The position numbers and the translations under genes were made by a program. Under the pieces are notes generated by a model. The model made no database searches. It was not told the origin of the DNA and saw only the letters and a program-made list of their open reading frames with translations. Positions 49,101 to 61,476 of a stretch of 64,000 bases of DNA are shown piece after piece. This stretch comes from Dipylidium caninum (lineage: Eukaryota; Platyhelminthes; Cestoda; Cyclophyllidea; Dipylidiidae): contig QEYB01000999.1 in assembly GCA_017562135.1 (NCBI GenBank), positions 434,001 through 498,000 of the forward strand, given 5' to 3'. The stretch's first letter is position 1; every line of letters starts with the position of its first letter.

Positions 49101-50363
49101 ATTCAGGAGTGGTTTCTGTCTGTCTTAGTTGCAATGTGACCTTGACCCTAGATGATTATGGAGGAGTCGGCGCTGGCTGCCAAATACACCAAGTATAGCT
49201 CCTCAGATCCACTAAGCTCACTCCAGCGTTACAGAAGACTGGAAGGAGGCGCAGACTGTCTCCAGCTATTCTGTTTTAATCAACGGCCATTAAATTATTA
49301 CCGAGTCTATTGATAGGGGTTCAAAGTAGGGTCGCCGCCGTATCACTTACATTAGCACTATCGAGCCGGTTGCAATGGAACGAGACGACGTTATTTCACC
49401 CATCTGAGGACTAAACTATGAGTACATCGGAAGAAACGGACTAGTGCGCTCCAATTACTTATGACTTCAACTACTTCGCTTCGCCTATTGCCTCCGCCAA
49501 GGTCAGTTGAGGTGTCGGCACACTTGAATAGGTGACGCCCACAAAGGTAAGGGCGGCAAACAAAACGAGATTTCCGTCCCTGATTGGGTCAAGACTTGGC
49601 GCGTGGCGGAGACACCTTGAAAGTGTCCCATGAAAAAGTTGGGAACATCGGACCGAACAAATCTACACCAGCAGTCACGATGGAGTATACTGCGATTGCT
49701 AGTCAGATGGTTTAGAACGTGGCATACGAAATTCTACACTATTTTAAAAATATCGTAATAAAATCAACTTCTAAACACCGTCTTTCCACGCAGTGGAGTT
49801 GCTCTCTATAGCCTTTTTGCCTAAAACTTCAAAAAAGAGACCAGAAAATGCTTGGATAAGTGTTGAATTAACCGAATACCCAGTTCCCGAACCTCCTACC
49901 TTCGAGTTCGAGGAGAAAAAAATCAACTATCCGGGTGAAGAAACAGAGCTGTCGTCCTCACGTTTTGCACACTGAAATAACTCGAATGGCGCCTATAATC
50001 CAGTTTCAGTGGCACACAGCACCGGGGCTGCAGTACGACCAAGCGACGTCCAACGTCACGCGAATGCACACACACCCCGAATGGCCAATCAGAGCGTAGA
50101 ATACAGCAACCCGCTGATCAAATCGGAGGCCAAAACCGCGCCGACAGGGTAAATATTCATTTTAATAACCACTCTTTTTACTACAACAATCAGAACCGTA
50201 GATGAAGGGATGAGAGATTAAAAGAAGCGGCGTATCTAAGACGGCGCCATTCGAGCAAAAGGACGTGGGAACAAGAGAGGAAAATAAGCACAATTGCACA
50301 AAGTTCAAAGGCAGATGTGGAAGGACAAAATGTCACAGACATGCACAAATCAGCAAACACATA
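46191..50363. other. Intergenic region upstream of the tropomodulin 3' end
   Basis: I see no open frame with domain similarity or good splice context. It contains low-complexity (G/C)AGG and CT-rich tracts near 46097-46124 and 48480-48580. TTTAAT at 50161 is ATTAAA on the minus strand, about 200 nt past the tropomodulin stop, and could serve its polyadenylation. Confidence 0.45.
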
Positions 50364-53300
50364 CTACGCACCCTTGTTGACACGGATGAGACGCTTATTT
50401 GCATCCACAGTCTTCTTCAGGTGCTCGCGAATCGCCACCCTCGCTTGCGGAGTGTCAAAATCCAAGCCGAGATTGTTAAGCCGCGGATTTTGCACTACCA
50501 AATTGGTTATCTCCTGCTCGACTTGCACACCCAGAACGCGTTGGCGTTGATTGGACAGCCGAAGGTCGGTCACGCCACTTTTTGGGCCCGAAATGGCGTC
50601 AAGGATTTTGAGAATCATCTCGCCTACAATGAGAGGCATAACCCTAGGCCGGCTACGGTAGAGGTGACACATTTTGACTAGGCAAAAGGCTACTCGGGGT
50701 TGGAGAAACGATTAAAAGAGATGCTGGAGTGGCTGGGAGAGGAAATGAGGGCCTGAATTATGATGCGGGCGCACGAATGAGCCATTTTTCGGTGAAGACG
50801 GAAAGACGAGAGAAGGAACGTGCATCGCAGGTGGTGTGGCAATAGACTTCGGGTAAGAGGGATGCGTTAAATTTGTCATTTTGATGAGGGAAATGACAAG
50901 GCCTCCGAACCCACCAGTGAGGAAGTTTGACTCCAAGTTAAGGACCTCCAAGGTATGGTTGACTTTGAGAGCGAGGAGGAGAGGTTCCACCATACCAGAA
51001 GTGAGGTTTGTCGCAGCCATATGCAACTCGCGGAGTTTCGTGTTCTCACCCAGGGCCGTGAATAGACGCGACACCACCTCGGCGCTCATCGTTTTAATGT
51101 TGTTCAGGTTTAACACAGTTAAAGAGGCATCATCCGCCGTGAGCTTCTGAATGCTCTCCTGAAATCCCACACCACACCACATTAGGATGAGCCAGATAAT
51201 CCGTTCATTTCATTTCTAATGGTTATCACTTTCAATGAAACAAACCTCCTAGTTAGTGGGCAGAGATATCTGAGGAAAAGCAGACACCAAATTGATCAAT
51301 CCCCCTTCAAATCATCGCCTCACTCAAAATTGGTACCAGGTACCAAGACGGCTACACCATAAAACCGCCAAGTATAACCATTCCCAGTTATGATTGGTTT
51401 GTCTGACATCAAGATAAGCATCAAGGTCGCTTCGTCATTCATAACCGCGTGGCCAGTTAAAAGAAAAAAAAAAAGAATTTCAGTGCAAGCGCACCTCAAC
51501 ATCTGTCATGTTGGGGGGCTCATCAGGCACGATCCTAAGCTGCTCCGCCTTAGCAACACCACGGAAGCCGCCGCCGACCAAACCACGGTTCTCGATGCTG
51601 GCGTGGAACTGCACCTGATTCATCATGCCCGTGAAGCCTAGAATGGCCGCCAGGTCGATGAGTTCGTCGTCTGTGGCATTGTTCAGGGCCTACAGAAGAT
51701 ATTAGCGAACTGGGGAAGTCAAAGAAATGCTGAAAGGGAATAAATCAACATTTCAAATTATGCAGCACGACTGGGTTACGAAGGCATCTCAAAGCGCCTC
51801 ATTTACATGATCATGGATGGTGAGTGACGTGGGTGTTGCTACAACAGGCCAGAAGCCAGAGCCGTTCTACAGGATGACAAAAGCAGTAGGAGATCGAAAT
51901 AAGAGCAAAAGAATTTGGGTGTAATGTCTCTTGCGCAGCGGTCTCCATTGTCGACGGTAAAGAGAAGGCATTTGAAGCGAAATCAGTGAAGACCGCGCAC
52001 CTTGACAATTCTGCGCTAAAACCAACGCCACCCTTCGAAAACGGAGAAAAGGACAGACTTTTAGAGAGCGGTGCATAATGCACATTATTGTACTTTGACG
52101 CAATAAGCAGCTGTCTTGTGATCACTGCGCCACTCAACACAAAGCAGCGGTACTTCGCCAATATGGCTTTATTGGCTATGCTTTGAACCGAGATGATGCC
52201 ACGTTTGCAAATGTTTCCATATCAGTCGTTTAAATGTGGGTCAAAGGGAGAGGAATTGTCAAGACGTGTGCTAGTTCACCAATCACCACCCAAGTCCTAA
52301 TAGGTTAGAGATAATCCCCAAGACGCAGTTTCAATGGTTCGCCATGAACAGTGAAAAAAAAAATGTGGAAGAGTTAGACAGTAACAGAATTTCTCTTAGA
52401 AGGTTCCAGATATGTCCCAAGGAACTGGCTTATTTTGGTACGTGACTAAGGTTAACCAAAAAAAGTGCAAAGAAGGGGAATTTAACGATACGGTAGAACG
52501 CATCCGAATAAAAGTGAAGAGAAATTTTTTCCAACTATCATACATAAGCCAATTTGTTTTAGGGAATTAAGCTGCATTATCTCATTAAAGGAGAGTCGGG
52601 GCAGCTTGATAAAGAATATTAGAATAAACATTGAAAATCAGGAAAAAAGGGTGGGAAAAAAGAGATTAGATTTAGGGGAAATGCACTTTTATCAGAAGGC
52701 ATCGACTGATGAGATTGCCAAATTATTAATAAACACACCTCATTAATGTTTTCATCAAATTCTACGTCAAAACCCAAATCAGAGAGCTCGTTCTTATCCA
52801 TCACTTCCGACTCGGTCTTCTTCTTCTCAAACACTTTGCCACGGATTTTCTTTTCATAGGGAACTGCCTCATCCCAATCAGGATCATTTTTTGCCTTCTC
52901 CACTAAAAACCTAGTAAGGAAAGCAACTAGGTGACCAAAAAGACAAATAACTCAGATTAAAAGAGAATGAGTGGCACTGGAGCGAAAATAAAGAAATCAG
53001 AATATAAGTGAACTACCGCTACCACTCACCATGTAAGCCTAATACAGACATTCTGTTCCGACTAGTGGGCATAAACTACGTGAAACGTAATGATACTGTC
53101 AAGAAGGAACAGATGATAAAATACGATAGATGGCTTATAACAGAGCAAAAGATTGCACCGATTTTAGCGTCAGTCAGAAACCACCAAAAAGGAAACAGTT
53201 ATCTAAATTTCGGTACACAATGCGCTTCAATAAAACCCAACACTTTAGACCAAAAGTTATGCTGAAAGAGGCCGAAATTATACCATTATTGAGTCTAGAG

Positions 53301-53624
53301 GGAAACGACAGACAAAATTTATCAGTAAAACGCGTTAAAAATTAACGCACGATCCAATTATATACCTACAATAAAGATAAATTGAGTGTCAGGAAAGTGC
53401 TCCACCTACTTAATGAGTTTGTCACGGTCGTACGGCCCAGTAGGTGCCTTGGTGGTCTGATCGCGGCAACGCTGAGATGGCGGGAGGAGCGAATTGTCGG
53501 GATCAATTTCTTCATTCAACTCCTTAATTTCTGCTTCCGTTAGTTTTGAAAGTAGATCATCGATGTCGTCAACGTTAGAGTCATACGAATCGAGAGGCTT
53601 GCCGAAGAGTGTCTTGTTGGCCAT
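50364..53624 (-). CDS. TMOD: Tropomodulin, 361 aa
   Basis: Tropomodulin caps actin-filament pointed ends together with tropomyosin. Exons in order: 53624-53410, 52910-52739, 51689-51495, 51158-50915, 50623-50364; total 1086 nt with all phases matching. Human TMOD1 is 359 aa. The N-terminal part has the tropomyosin/actin-binding region: DDIDDLLSKLTEAEIKELNE, then DPDNSLLPPSQR and DQTTKAPTGPYDRD, nearly identical to vertebrates. The second exon has PYEKKIRGKVF (family PYTGEKRGKVW). The C-terminal half is the LRR cap: TDDELIDLAAILG, LTVLNLNNIKTM, LRELHMAATNL, LEVLNLESNFLTG and VTDLRLSNQRQ. It is a full-length canonical member with no missing part. The exon 4 donor at 50914 (ACTG|gtgggt) was preferred over read-through because it restores the conserved ESNF(L/I)xG..IL..L spacing. 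An acceptor-like cttcgaag lies three bases before the ATG. Confidence 0.95.
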
Positions 53625-55923
53625 ACTCTTCGAAGTTTAAAAAACACGATAACTGATTAAAACGTTTACCCAGGGCATAATGGCTCCGAAAGTAATTGTT
53701 CAATGATCATGCGAATTTTTTCTGATAAAGCGACATAAAAACTAAGCTCAGATACCATAAATTTCTAGTTGTGAACCAATCAAGTGGGGTGAAACGACAG
53801 GTAGCACACTTTCGGTAGGTACATATCACATGAGCTAATAAACAAATTTCCTATCCTTTAAGGGAAATTTTGCAAATCAACAAAATGGAGGATTAGCGTA
53901 GACCCAAAAATGGACTGGGAACAACGCGAAATACAGCAGGATTTCATAGTAGAGTGGTGAATCATTGATTTTATCATAAATACGCCTTTCTAGGGAGAAT
54001 AAGTCAGAGAGCTTAAGTCAATAACTAAGAAATTAAGGTGCTGTGGTTGATAAATTTTTGACTATTCTCGCAGGAGTTAACAACAGATAAAGAAATGTAA
54101 GCCAAACGAAATAGAATTGGCCTTAATCAAGCGACTTCGGCCCTCGCAAAGATTGGCCCAACGAATAAAAAAAGTAAATCCTACCAATATTTACAACGAC
54201 TGAAAAGCGGCGTCTCTGAGGCGGCAAAAGAATAACTGGAGGGAAAAGAGTACCTCCGAAGGAACGATAGACAAAACGAATAGAGAGAAAAAAATTTCGC
54301 CCTTGCGTTGGCCTATTATAACAAATGTCCTAGATTTATTGCTGGTTTAGTTGAAAAACCTAGCAATCACAACGATTGGGTAGGCCGGGTTTAAGAACCA
54401 AAATATAGTCGCCTTTGCATGATATTTTTCTGCAGGTTAATTTACGCATTTATGATTAAAAAATCCCAGGAAAATCTAGCCAGCGGCCGTGACACATAAA
54501 CAGACAAGTTAATTTGCCATAGCAACATAAACAAATGACTAACATCCAAGCTGAAATAATGATAGCCCCTTTGAATGGTGGTAAAAAGTGATATTCCAAT
54601 TGAACATTAACGTGTTTGGCCCCATTATTTCTGGTAATCATATTAGAAGTTAAGTCCAATTAATGTGAAAAAGCATGTCTTCTACTATTTCCGCCCCAAT
54701 GAAGCCGATATTTGTTCACAGACAGCATAGTGGATGCCTAGTTGCCACAAAATACTCAACTAACCGTCATTTGAATCCATAACGACTCGAAGGCCATGAA
54801 ATTCATGTAAAGTCGAGATAATAATTAGGTTCTACTCGGGGGCTCGTAGTGACCTAAAGTCAACGGCGCATTATTGCTCAGATTTCCCTACTTCGCTCTG
54901 TCGCCCCATGGCATTAGACTTCCCCGTCTCCATGTGCCCTTGTTACGCCATATGTGGATCCCTTTAGGGTCTCCTCCATTCAGTCATCTCTGTTAGTGGT
55001 AGCCGAATGGTGTCCATTACATCGCTCCCCAAATGTAAGTCTCTTTCGCACAAAATGTAAATATTGTTCCTCTTGATAGCATTACATTTGCACTTCTCGA
55101 TCGAATGGGTTTATATTCTACCCGTAAACAAGGTACTTTTTACGAAATATTCGTTTCTTATCGGAAGTTTGGAAGCTCGCAATTGCAAATCTTTTGATGG
55201 GTAAGAGAAGGAATCCTTCTGAGACAATACCAAATTTGATGTTAGTAAAGAATCTCGCTGGGCAACTTTCGGAAGTGTCTGAACTGGCAGATTAATAAAC
55301 ACCCAAAAAAAAGTGGGTTGATGGGGCCTTTACGGGAGCAGTGTAAAGTGCGTAGGCATTTTTGGTTGAATAGTGGCGCCACTCGCCCCGACGTCGCTGT
55401 CGCGCGGAACATCATGGCCTCTGATAAACCCGAAGTCGAGTGGAGTGAATCAGATTCATGCAAAACCAGCTCGCGCGCTCCATAAGCTGAACTTTTGTGC
55501 CTGTCTGTACCACATCACGCACGCACGCACGCGCGCACGTCCGCACCGCGGTTAGGCTTCGATCGTGGCAGCCGATGGGTGATGTACGCGTGCGTAAGTG
55601 TATGCGTGCGTGCGTATTTCACACACACTTCGCGATCTGATAGGCGGACAGTTAAGGTCCTGGTTGAAGTCTGTCGTGCTTGGGTTTCGGGCTCGCGCTT
55701 ATGACTCTCAGTTCACTCCTCTGTTGCCTCTCCAGGCCACAATTTGCGCAATTTCCTTCACACACAATTTAAAAATTACTCAATTTGCGCCACAAGGTCT
55801 GCAACTGAGGCAGCTACCTCCTTCCCACTCCTCACATCCACTCAAGTCCGTCACTTAGCACTTTACTCACTGGTACTATGGAATGAGAAGTGCATTACCC
55901 ACTTTTAACTCCACCTTATCAAT
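53625..55923. promoter_or_regulatory. Head-to-head region of tropomodulin and the zinc-finger gene
   Basis: This 2.3-kb spacer separates divergent starts. It is AT-rich on the tropomodulin side and GC-rich near the zinc-finger gene, with a (CACG)n/(GTGC)n pair of tracts at 55516-55630. No coding frame is convincing. It is inferred to hold both promoters. Confidence 0.45.
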
Positions 55924-57509
55924 ATGCCACGAGTGAAAGGCACGCCGACACAGAAGGAGACTTCACTGACAACGGTATTTGCGAGGATAAGTCCAGACAC
56001 AGCGGGTGCAGCCACCAAGCCGGACAGTGTGGCAGGCGAGTCGATAGCGCTCACGCCTCGGGTCAATCCTTTAGCTGGTCTCTCCAGGGCAGTGGATTCG
56101 GGTGAGTCTCCACCCTTACCGAAAAAGGACGCTGATGCAAAGCACCCTTGTTGCCTTCAGGAGTGTGAAAACTCAGCACCCTCGCCACCCCAGTCGTTCT
56201 TCCTTCCCGAACGCGTCGCCTCTCAACCGGTGAGAGAGCGAGAGACGGTTGTCTGCAGTGTCTGTCAAAAGTCAATGCTTCGGGACAGTCTCAGGGAGCA
56301 CATGGACAGACACGAAAACAGTGGGAAATTTGAGTGCGAACTGTGTGGCAAAAATTTTAGTAGAGCCAGTGCGCGTGAAAAACACATTCGCATCCACACG
56401 GGTGAGAGGCCATTCAAATGTAACCTCTGCGCGAAGGCTTATCGTCAGAAAGTCCACCTGAACGAGCACATGCGGTCACATTCGGGTGATAGGCCTTTCG
56501 TTTGCCGGTTGTGTGGATTTTCGCTTGCCTCGAAGTCCCTTCTCAATCGACATTTGCGAACGCATGGCGTTAGGAATGGGGCCAACGATGCGCCTAATAT
56601 GTGGTTGCGCACCGATGCACCAAAGTCGCAAGTTCTTGCAGCCGCTGAAGCTGTCGGTAGGTCCATTAATGCAGAAAAACGTGGCAACGTGGGATTGGAG
56701 GAGGAAGAGGAGGATCCTGACACCCTTCATGTTACCGTCCTGAATGCCACGGCCACTGTCGCGGCGTTGGGACGGAAACATTTGTGTCCCGAATGTCCAG
56801 CGGGTTTTCCGACAATTCAAGCACTACGATCACATCGAGTGACCACACATGGTTTGGTTGTGAAACATGTGTGCGAGACCTGCGGAGCCGCATTCAGTTC
56901 TAAGAAGGCGTTAAAAATCCACTTACGCTCCAATCATCCACAGGCGAGATAACTGTTCTATTGTGGAAATTTAAGTAGCCACGGTTTAATCCTATACTTT
57001 TTTGAATTTAGGTCTGTCCCCTGTGTGAACAAGTGATGCCTCAGCGTAGAAGGTGGGTCCTCGAAGTGCATATTCGAGAGAATCATCCGGGAGTCTCCGC
57101 GGACAAAGTTTTGGGGCCGTCTCCCTTGGCGACCGCAATATCCTCAGGCGGTGGGAAACGCAGAGGCTCCCGTCGACAGAGGACAGCTCCAAAGCGCTGT
57201 CGACTGTCACCGAAGATACAACGCAACGGTGATGATACTGTCAACCACACGAAGGAGGATGCCTCAATAGAGGAGTACACAGGAGGAAGCGCAGTCATTT
57301 GCTCTGACTGTGTCTCCCATGACGGGGACGGTGTAAACGTTCAAAGCACCGTGTCAAAACACTGTGAGGCATCGAGAGATGATGGGGGGAGCTGTGACTC
57401 TCCATCAGCATTCTTTAAATTGTACTTTGAACCGATCACCAGACAGTCAAGTCAAACTGTAGCAAGTGTAAAAAATGCGGATATAAATAGTAACGAGAAT
57501 GACACCTGA
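55924..57509 (+). CDS. C2H2 zinc-finger protein with seven fingers, 505 aa
   Basis: This is probably a nuclear DNA-binding regulator. Two exons, 55924-56943 and 57012-57509, are joined by a 68-nt intron with a GC donor (CCACAG|gcgaga). Fingers by Cys/Cys/His/His residue: 111/114/126/130, 138/141/154/158, 166/169/182/186, 194/197/210/214, 288/291/304/309, 317/320/333/338 and 342/345/360/365. The first four form a tandem array with TGERPF and SGDRPF linkers. The last three are separated by an acidic stretch (about 259-264) and have longer H-x4-H spacing ending in THG or NHP. The seventh finger begins exactly at the splice junction. Without splicing the first frame would stop three residues later, losing it. 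The C-terminal tail is basic (about 370-400) then Ser/Asp-rich. I cannot assign an orthologue. The ATG lies five codons before a TPTQKETS stretch, and an upstream exon is possible. Confidence 0.85.
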
Positions 57510-58154
57510 AGTTGGGTCCTTCAACCGCCTCCGTTTGTCGTGTTAGGGCGCCACTAGCAAGGATCACGTAATCACAAACAAGATTCCAGTTTTCGAGGTG
57601 TGAGATCGCATAACTCCTGTACTTGTTGTCTTATGGTAGTAGAGAAAGAAAAAACACGTCGTCAAGACTACTAGGATAGGCGATGTTGCCTCCGATGAGA
57701 CCAATCAGCACGGAAAAACTTCGGCATTCCCGAGAATCCGGCCTCACTCTAGACTGATTCCATTAGCGTGTGAGTAAGAAGAACGGGACGCAGGCATGGG
57801 GAGGAAAAAAAGGAGTCAGGGGGTGGATGAGGAAAAGGGCTCCAAGATAAGAGCGCCGAGATGGCAAGTCACCATATTTTCGTCAAAAAAGTATGCCACC
57901 CACGTTTGGTCACAGAAGGATAGCAAAAAAGAATACGAAAACAAAAGAACTGAAGCCACAGGGCTAGGCTAAGGGAGAGATCGCAGGAATATTCGGAAAA
58001 AGAGGGCTTTTACACAATCAGGAGAGCGTAGAAGCAAAACTGAGAAGAGATCCGAGAGGCCCGTGAAAGAGGAGGCGCAGGAGGCGATGGTGCAGGGTGG
58101 CGAGTGGGCGCGTGAATGAGGTGTCAGGCCTGCGTAGAATTTCTTCCAAATCAT
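57510..58154. other. Spacer after the zinc-finger gene
   Basis: This AT-rich non-coding stretch contains the presumed 3' UTR of the zinc-finger gene. It may also contain downstream exons of the minus-strand locus at 58.2-59.2 kb. Nothing clearly recognisable is present. Confidence 0.4.
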
Positions 58155-59221
58155 CTTCACAAGGCACTCCATGTTGAAGCGCAGTTGACCCGCAAACAGC
58201 GTCAACGTTGTTTCACCACAGTGCATGACCAGAGGAGATGCGCCAATTGAATTTCTTCGGGCTCCTCCCACCGCACGTGGAGCAGGGAGACGGTGAGCGA
58301 GAAGCGACCTGCTGAGACTGCGCTCGACATCGCCACGACGTCCAGTCGCATATTGCGCATCTGCTTGGCGGAGAGGATGCAGAGCACCTCGGCCAGAATG
58401 CTGTGGCTCACGAGGTAGCTGAAGGGCAGACTGACGCCCAGCACGCGCGTGCACCTGAGAAATGGAGAATCAAAAGAACAGACTACTGAGGCAATTTCAG
58501 CGTCAAAGGTGGCAGAAGGCGGTGAAGGCGAGTGAAGGCGAGAGAAGGCGGAGAAGGCGGAGCAAGTGGAGCAAAGTGAAGAGGTGAAGCGTCGGGGTGA
58601 TTCTGTCTAATTAACGCACTCCTTAGTGTGCACAGAAGGAGTTCGTGAGAGGTGCAGCACAACACATTGCACCTAGAAGGCGGAAAGTGTTTACGAGGAG
58701 AGTTGGTGAAAAGCGAAGCACCAACGTGCCTGCCAGGAGAAGAAGTGCACTGAGGTGACGGGAAGAGAGATGGGAAGAGGCGGGAGGAGACGAGACTTTG
58801 ACGAGGCAGACGTCGCACCTGATAGCGAATTTGCTCGACAACGAGGCGTGAGGTTGGAGGGCTTGCGACAGTGCCTGCTTCATCGTCTTCAAGGTGAGGC
58901 GATTCTCGTGAATGCGCTCCTCCATCGCATAGTTGACGACGGCAGACGCTGGCCAATCCGCCACCACTTGGTCTCTTGGCAGGCCGCATCCAGGTGGAAG
59001 ACGTCGCGCGTCACGTCCACTACGAGATCCTAGTGGGGCGCAAAGATGCCAGTGATGGCTGCACCTGAACTTGAAGTCAGCAAGGCCGACGAGAGTTGGT
59101 GACACACACCTGCCAGACTGCAGTGAGGCTGAAGCTCTGAATATCGCAGATTGCGGAGTGCAGTGTGGCCACACTCGTTTGCAGCCGTTGCGTCGTAAAG
59201 TTGTCATCGGTGTCAACGATG
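58155..59221 (-). pseudogene. Exons of an unrecognised GC3-rich gene with a reading-frame break
   Basis: Three consecutive minus-strand exons have good splice sites and strong third-position G/C bias. Exon a (59221-59110) includes QTSVATLHSAICDIQSF. Exon b (59029-58819) starts DLVVDVTRDVFHLDAACQE and ends SLSSKFAIR. Exon c starts at 58454 and includes LGVSLPFSYLVSHSILAEVL. Junction phases a-b and b-c agree only if one base is missing near 58945 in exon b: the first half codes in one frame (to WWRIGQRLP), the second in another (VVNYAMEERIHEN). After about 58270 coding character again moves to another frame (LRFNMECLVKMIWKKF), but an alternative donor at 58271 could explain that. It may be a decayed gene, or a real gene with a base-call or assembly error. 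I do not recognise the protein family. Further exons may lie upstream, at 59.4-60.2 kb. Confidence 0.5.
58511..58562. repeat. Imperfect (GAAGGCG)n tandem tract
   Basis: About six irregular copies of GAAGGCG/GAGAAGGCGG lie in the intron between exons b and c of the minus-strand locus. Confidence 0.7.
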
Positions 59222-61421
59222 CTTAGAAATCAGCGTGGTAGAAGTTAGGCGATAAGCTTCAGAAGCAATTTCTATGTGGTCACTAACTGCAAATTCGGCC
59301 CGGTGAATTGTCACCCGCTGGATCTCAGTGACCGTGGACGAATACAAGACCTAACTGTGATAAAGAGCGAATGTGGACGTTGAAATAGGCCTGGAACAGA
59401 AGACGAATGACGATGTAAACGACTGCCATGTTTGAGCTGCGCCACTGAATAGTTTTGGGGTTAAAGTTGCTCCACAGTTGATATGCTGGCACCGGAAAAT
59501 GGTATAATTGGAAAAGTAGGCAGCAACTCCACCATCATGTCCAGTGAGTCCAGTGCTCCTTGCGGCGCACCAGGTCATAACTCCGCACGGCTGTGGGCAA
59601 GTTTCGACGAAATGTCCATCGCATGTGGATGGCTGTTTTAGCGAAGACAGCCAGTCAACCTCGTCGTCGCAGTCGCGGTCGCGCACTGTGCCTGGGAGCA
59701 ATGACAGCTGGTGGCAGGGGAGGCCGTCCCTCCCGAGAAGCAAAAGCCGGAGATCAGCAGAGGCGCGCGACGTCCCTGCGACAGGACACCTAGGCACCGC
59801 TAAAAGCTCACAGTCGAATGTGAGCGGCCACAGTCCACTCACGACTCTGCATGAAGGAGTCCGCTGTGTGCGTGTAACGTGTGTTTGGAGGGCGGACACA
59901 AGGGGGGCGGGCGAGCGGGAGGATGCAGAGGCGAGCGAGGCGAGGCGGGGCGAGGGTGGCGGTTGCGTTGGGTGCTGCTCCACCCACTCCGTGTGGACAC
60001 GCACAAACATCGTTGAATGACTCGTCCAGACGGCAGCGAGGAGTCAACAGTCGAGTGACCAGAGAGAAGTGAGACACCGACGATGCCAATGCGACCGACG
60101 TGGCGGGGCTGAATGAGCACGTGAGGAGGCGTCGTTGTCTGGCTCTGGGGCACTTTGCGCTTCGTCGTCGAATCAAACATGACGTCTGCGACAGATCAGT
60201 CCGTGCAGACGTCTTCTCAACGGCCGTAGTGAAAGTGGTCTGCGGTGGACGAAAGTTTCCCCAAATTCTGCACATCAGCTGCCTTTGACTTCAGACCACG
60301 AATCTTATTTCCTCCACCACCACCACCACCCCGCACCTCACATCGATTCCTCTCTCAGCCGCAGAAATCACCTCACTCGCGCATCTTTATCCGTCCCTCC
60401 ATCAACCGATTCGTTCACTTCTTTGCTCCGTTCCTGCATGTGCAGAGACGCAAAACGAGGCACTTCATTCTTCCTTGCATTCATCAATCAGTCATTCTTT
60501 CATTCACCCACACTGCCAACGTCCTTGCAAGTCGCGCGAATGTGTCATAATCACAAGTGCGGAGAAGAGCTTGTTTGGTGCCAGAAGAAGAGGCCGTTGA
60601 GTGCTTAATCCGCGCTCTCGTTCCTCCGCCACGCCCAGCGTTCCACACACGCGCAGGCCTCGCGAATATTCCGCGAAAAACGCCAAGCAATTGAACCTCT
60701 CGGAGACTCCGAGCACTGCAATTTCGGGTTCAACTACGCCTGTCGCCCAGTCTTTCGTCAATGAGCTTGCTCACCGTCTCTTTGTGACCCGCCCTTCGAC
60801 CTACCTATCCGCCCTGTGTTTCGCCCTCGTCCCTCGTCCCGTCCCGTCCACGTCCACGTCTCCTGCTCTCTCGCTCACTCGGAAGCTCCCATCAACCTCT
60901 CACCACTGCCTTCCCCTATATCCACACTTCCATGAGGTGGACTCTCGTGGGGGGGGGGGGGGAGGAGATTTTGCGGCAGTCGGGGCTGCCACCGCAGCCA
61001 TGCGGCCCGTCCCACCGGCTACCGTCTGTGTGACAGCATGTGTGTGCGCTGCAGCGCTGAGAGGAGGTCTCCCTTCCAGTCTGCTCGGCTGACTGGCTGC
61101 GGAGTTGGGGAGTGGAGTTGATCGCGTTTTCACGTCCACAGAGCAGACGGCAGTGGGTGGGCAGATGAGTGCTGCAAGGCAGGAGCATGCTCCACCTCCA
61201 CTGATGCAGGAGTACAGTCTTTCGCAAAGCAGACAGACAGACAGAACAGACAGGCAAGCAGGCAGGCGAGAAGAAAAAAAGGTCGGTGAGGTGAACACCA
61301 GGCACAACCACCCCTTTCTGCTTCAACACACCCCCATTTCCCCGTTGTCGTGCTTACCGATCGGAGAGGCACGGGGCAAGACGAGTTCACGCGCGCCTCT
61401 ATCGTCACGGGGGAGACCGTC

Positions 61422-61476
61422 TCAATTTGGCGGCAGTCACTAGATTTCAACTGTTGACTGCAGTCGCCAAAATTGA
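61422..61476. repeat. Imperfect inverted repeat
   Basis: The left arm TCAATTTGGCGGCAGTCA (61422-61439) pairs with 61455-61476, whose reverse complement is TCAATTTTGGCGACTGCAGT followed by CA. The loop is about 15 nt and the mismatches are small gaps. Confidence 0.6.

Noticed and set aside
55516..55630. CACG/GTGC alternating tracts as a possible CRISPR-like or regulatory array
   Set aside because: These are plain dinucleotide/tetranucleotide microsatellites in a eukaryotic promoter-side region, with no spacer-repeat structure.
59880..60010. Minus-strand RVHTEWVEQHP resembling a biotin-carboxylase segment
   Set aside because: The similarity is limited to a few residues and is followed by low-complexity Pro/Ser sequence, so it is coincidental.
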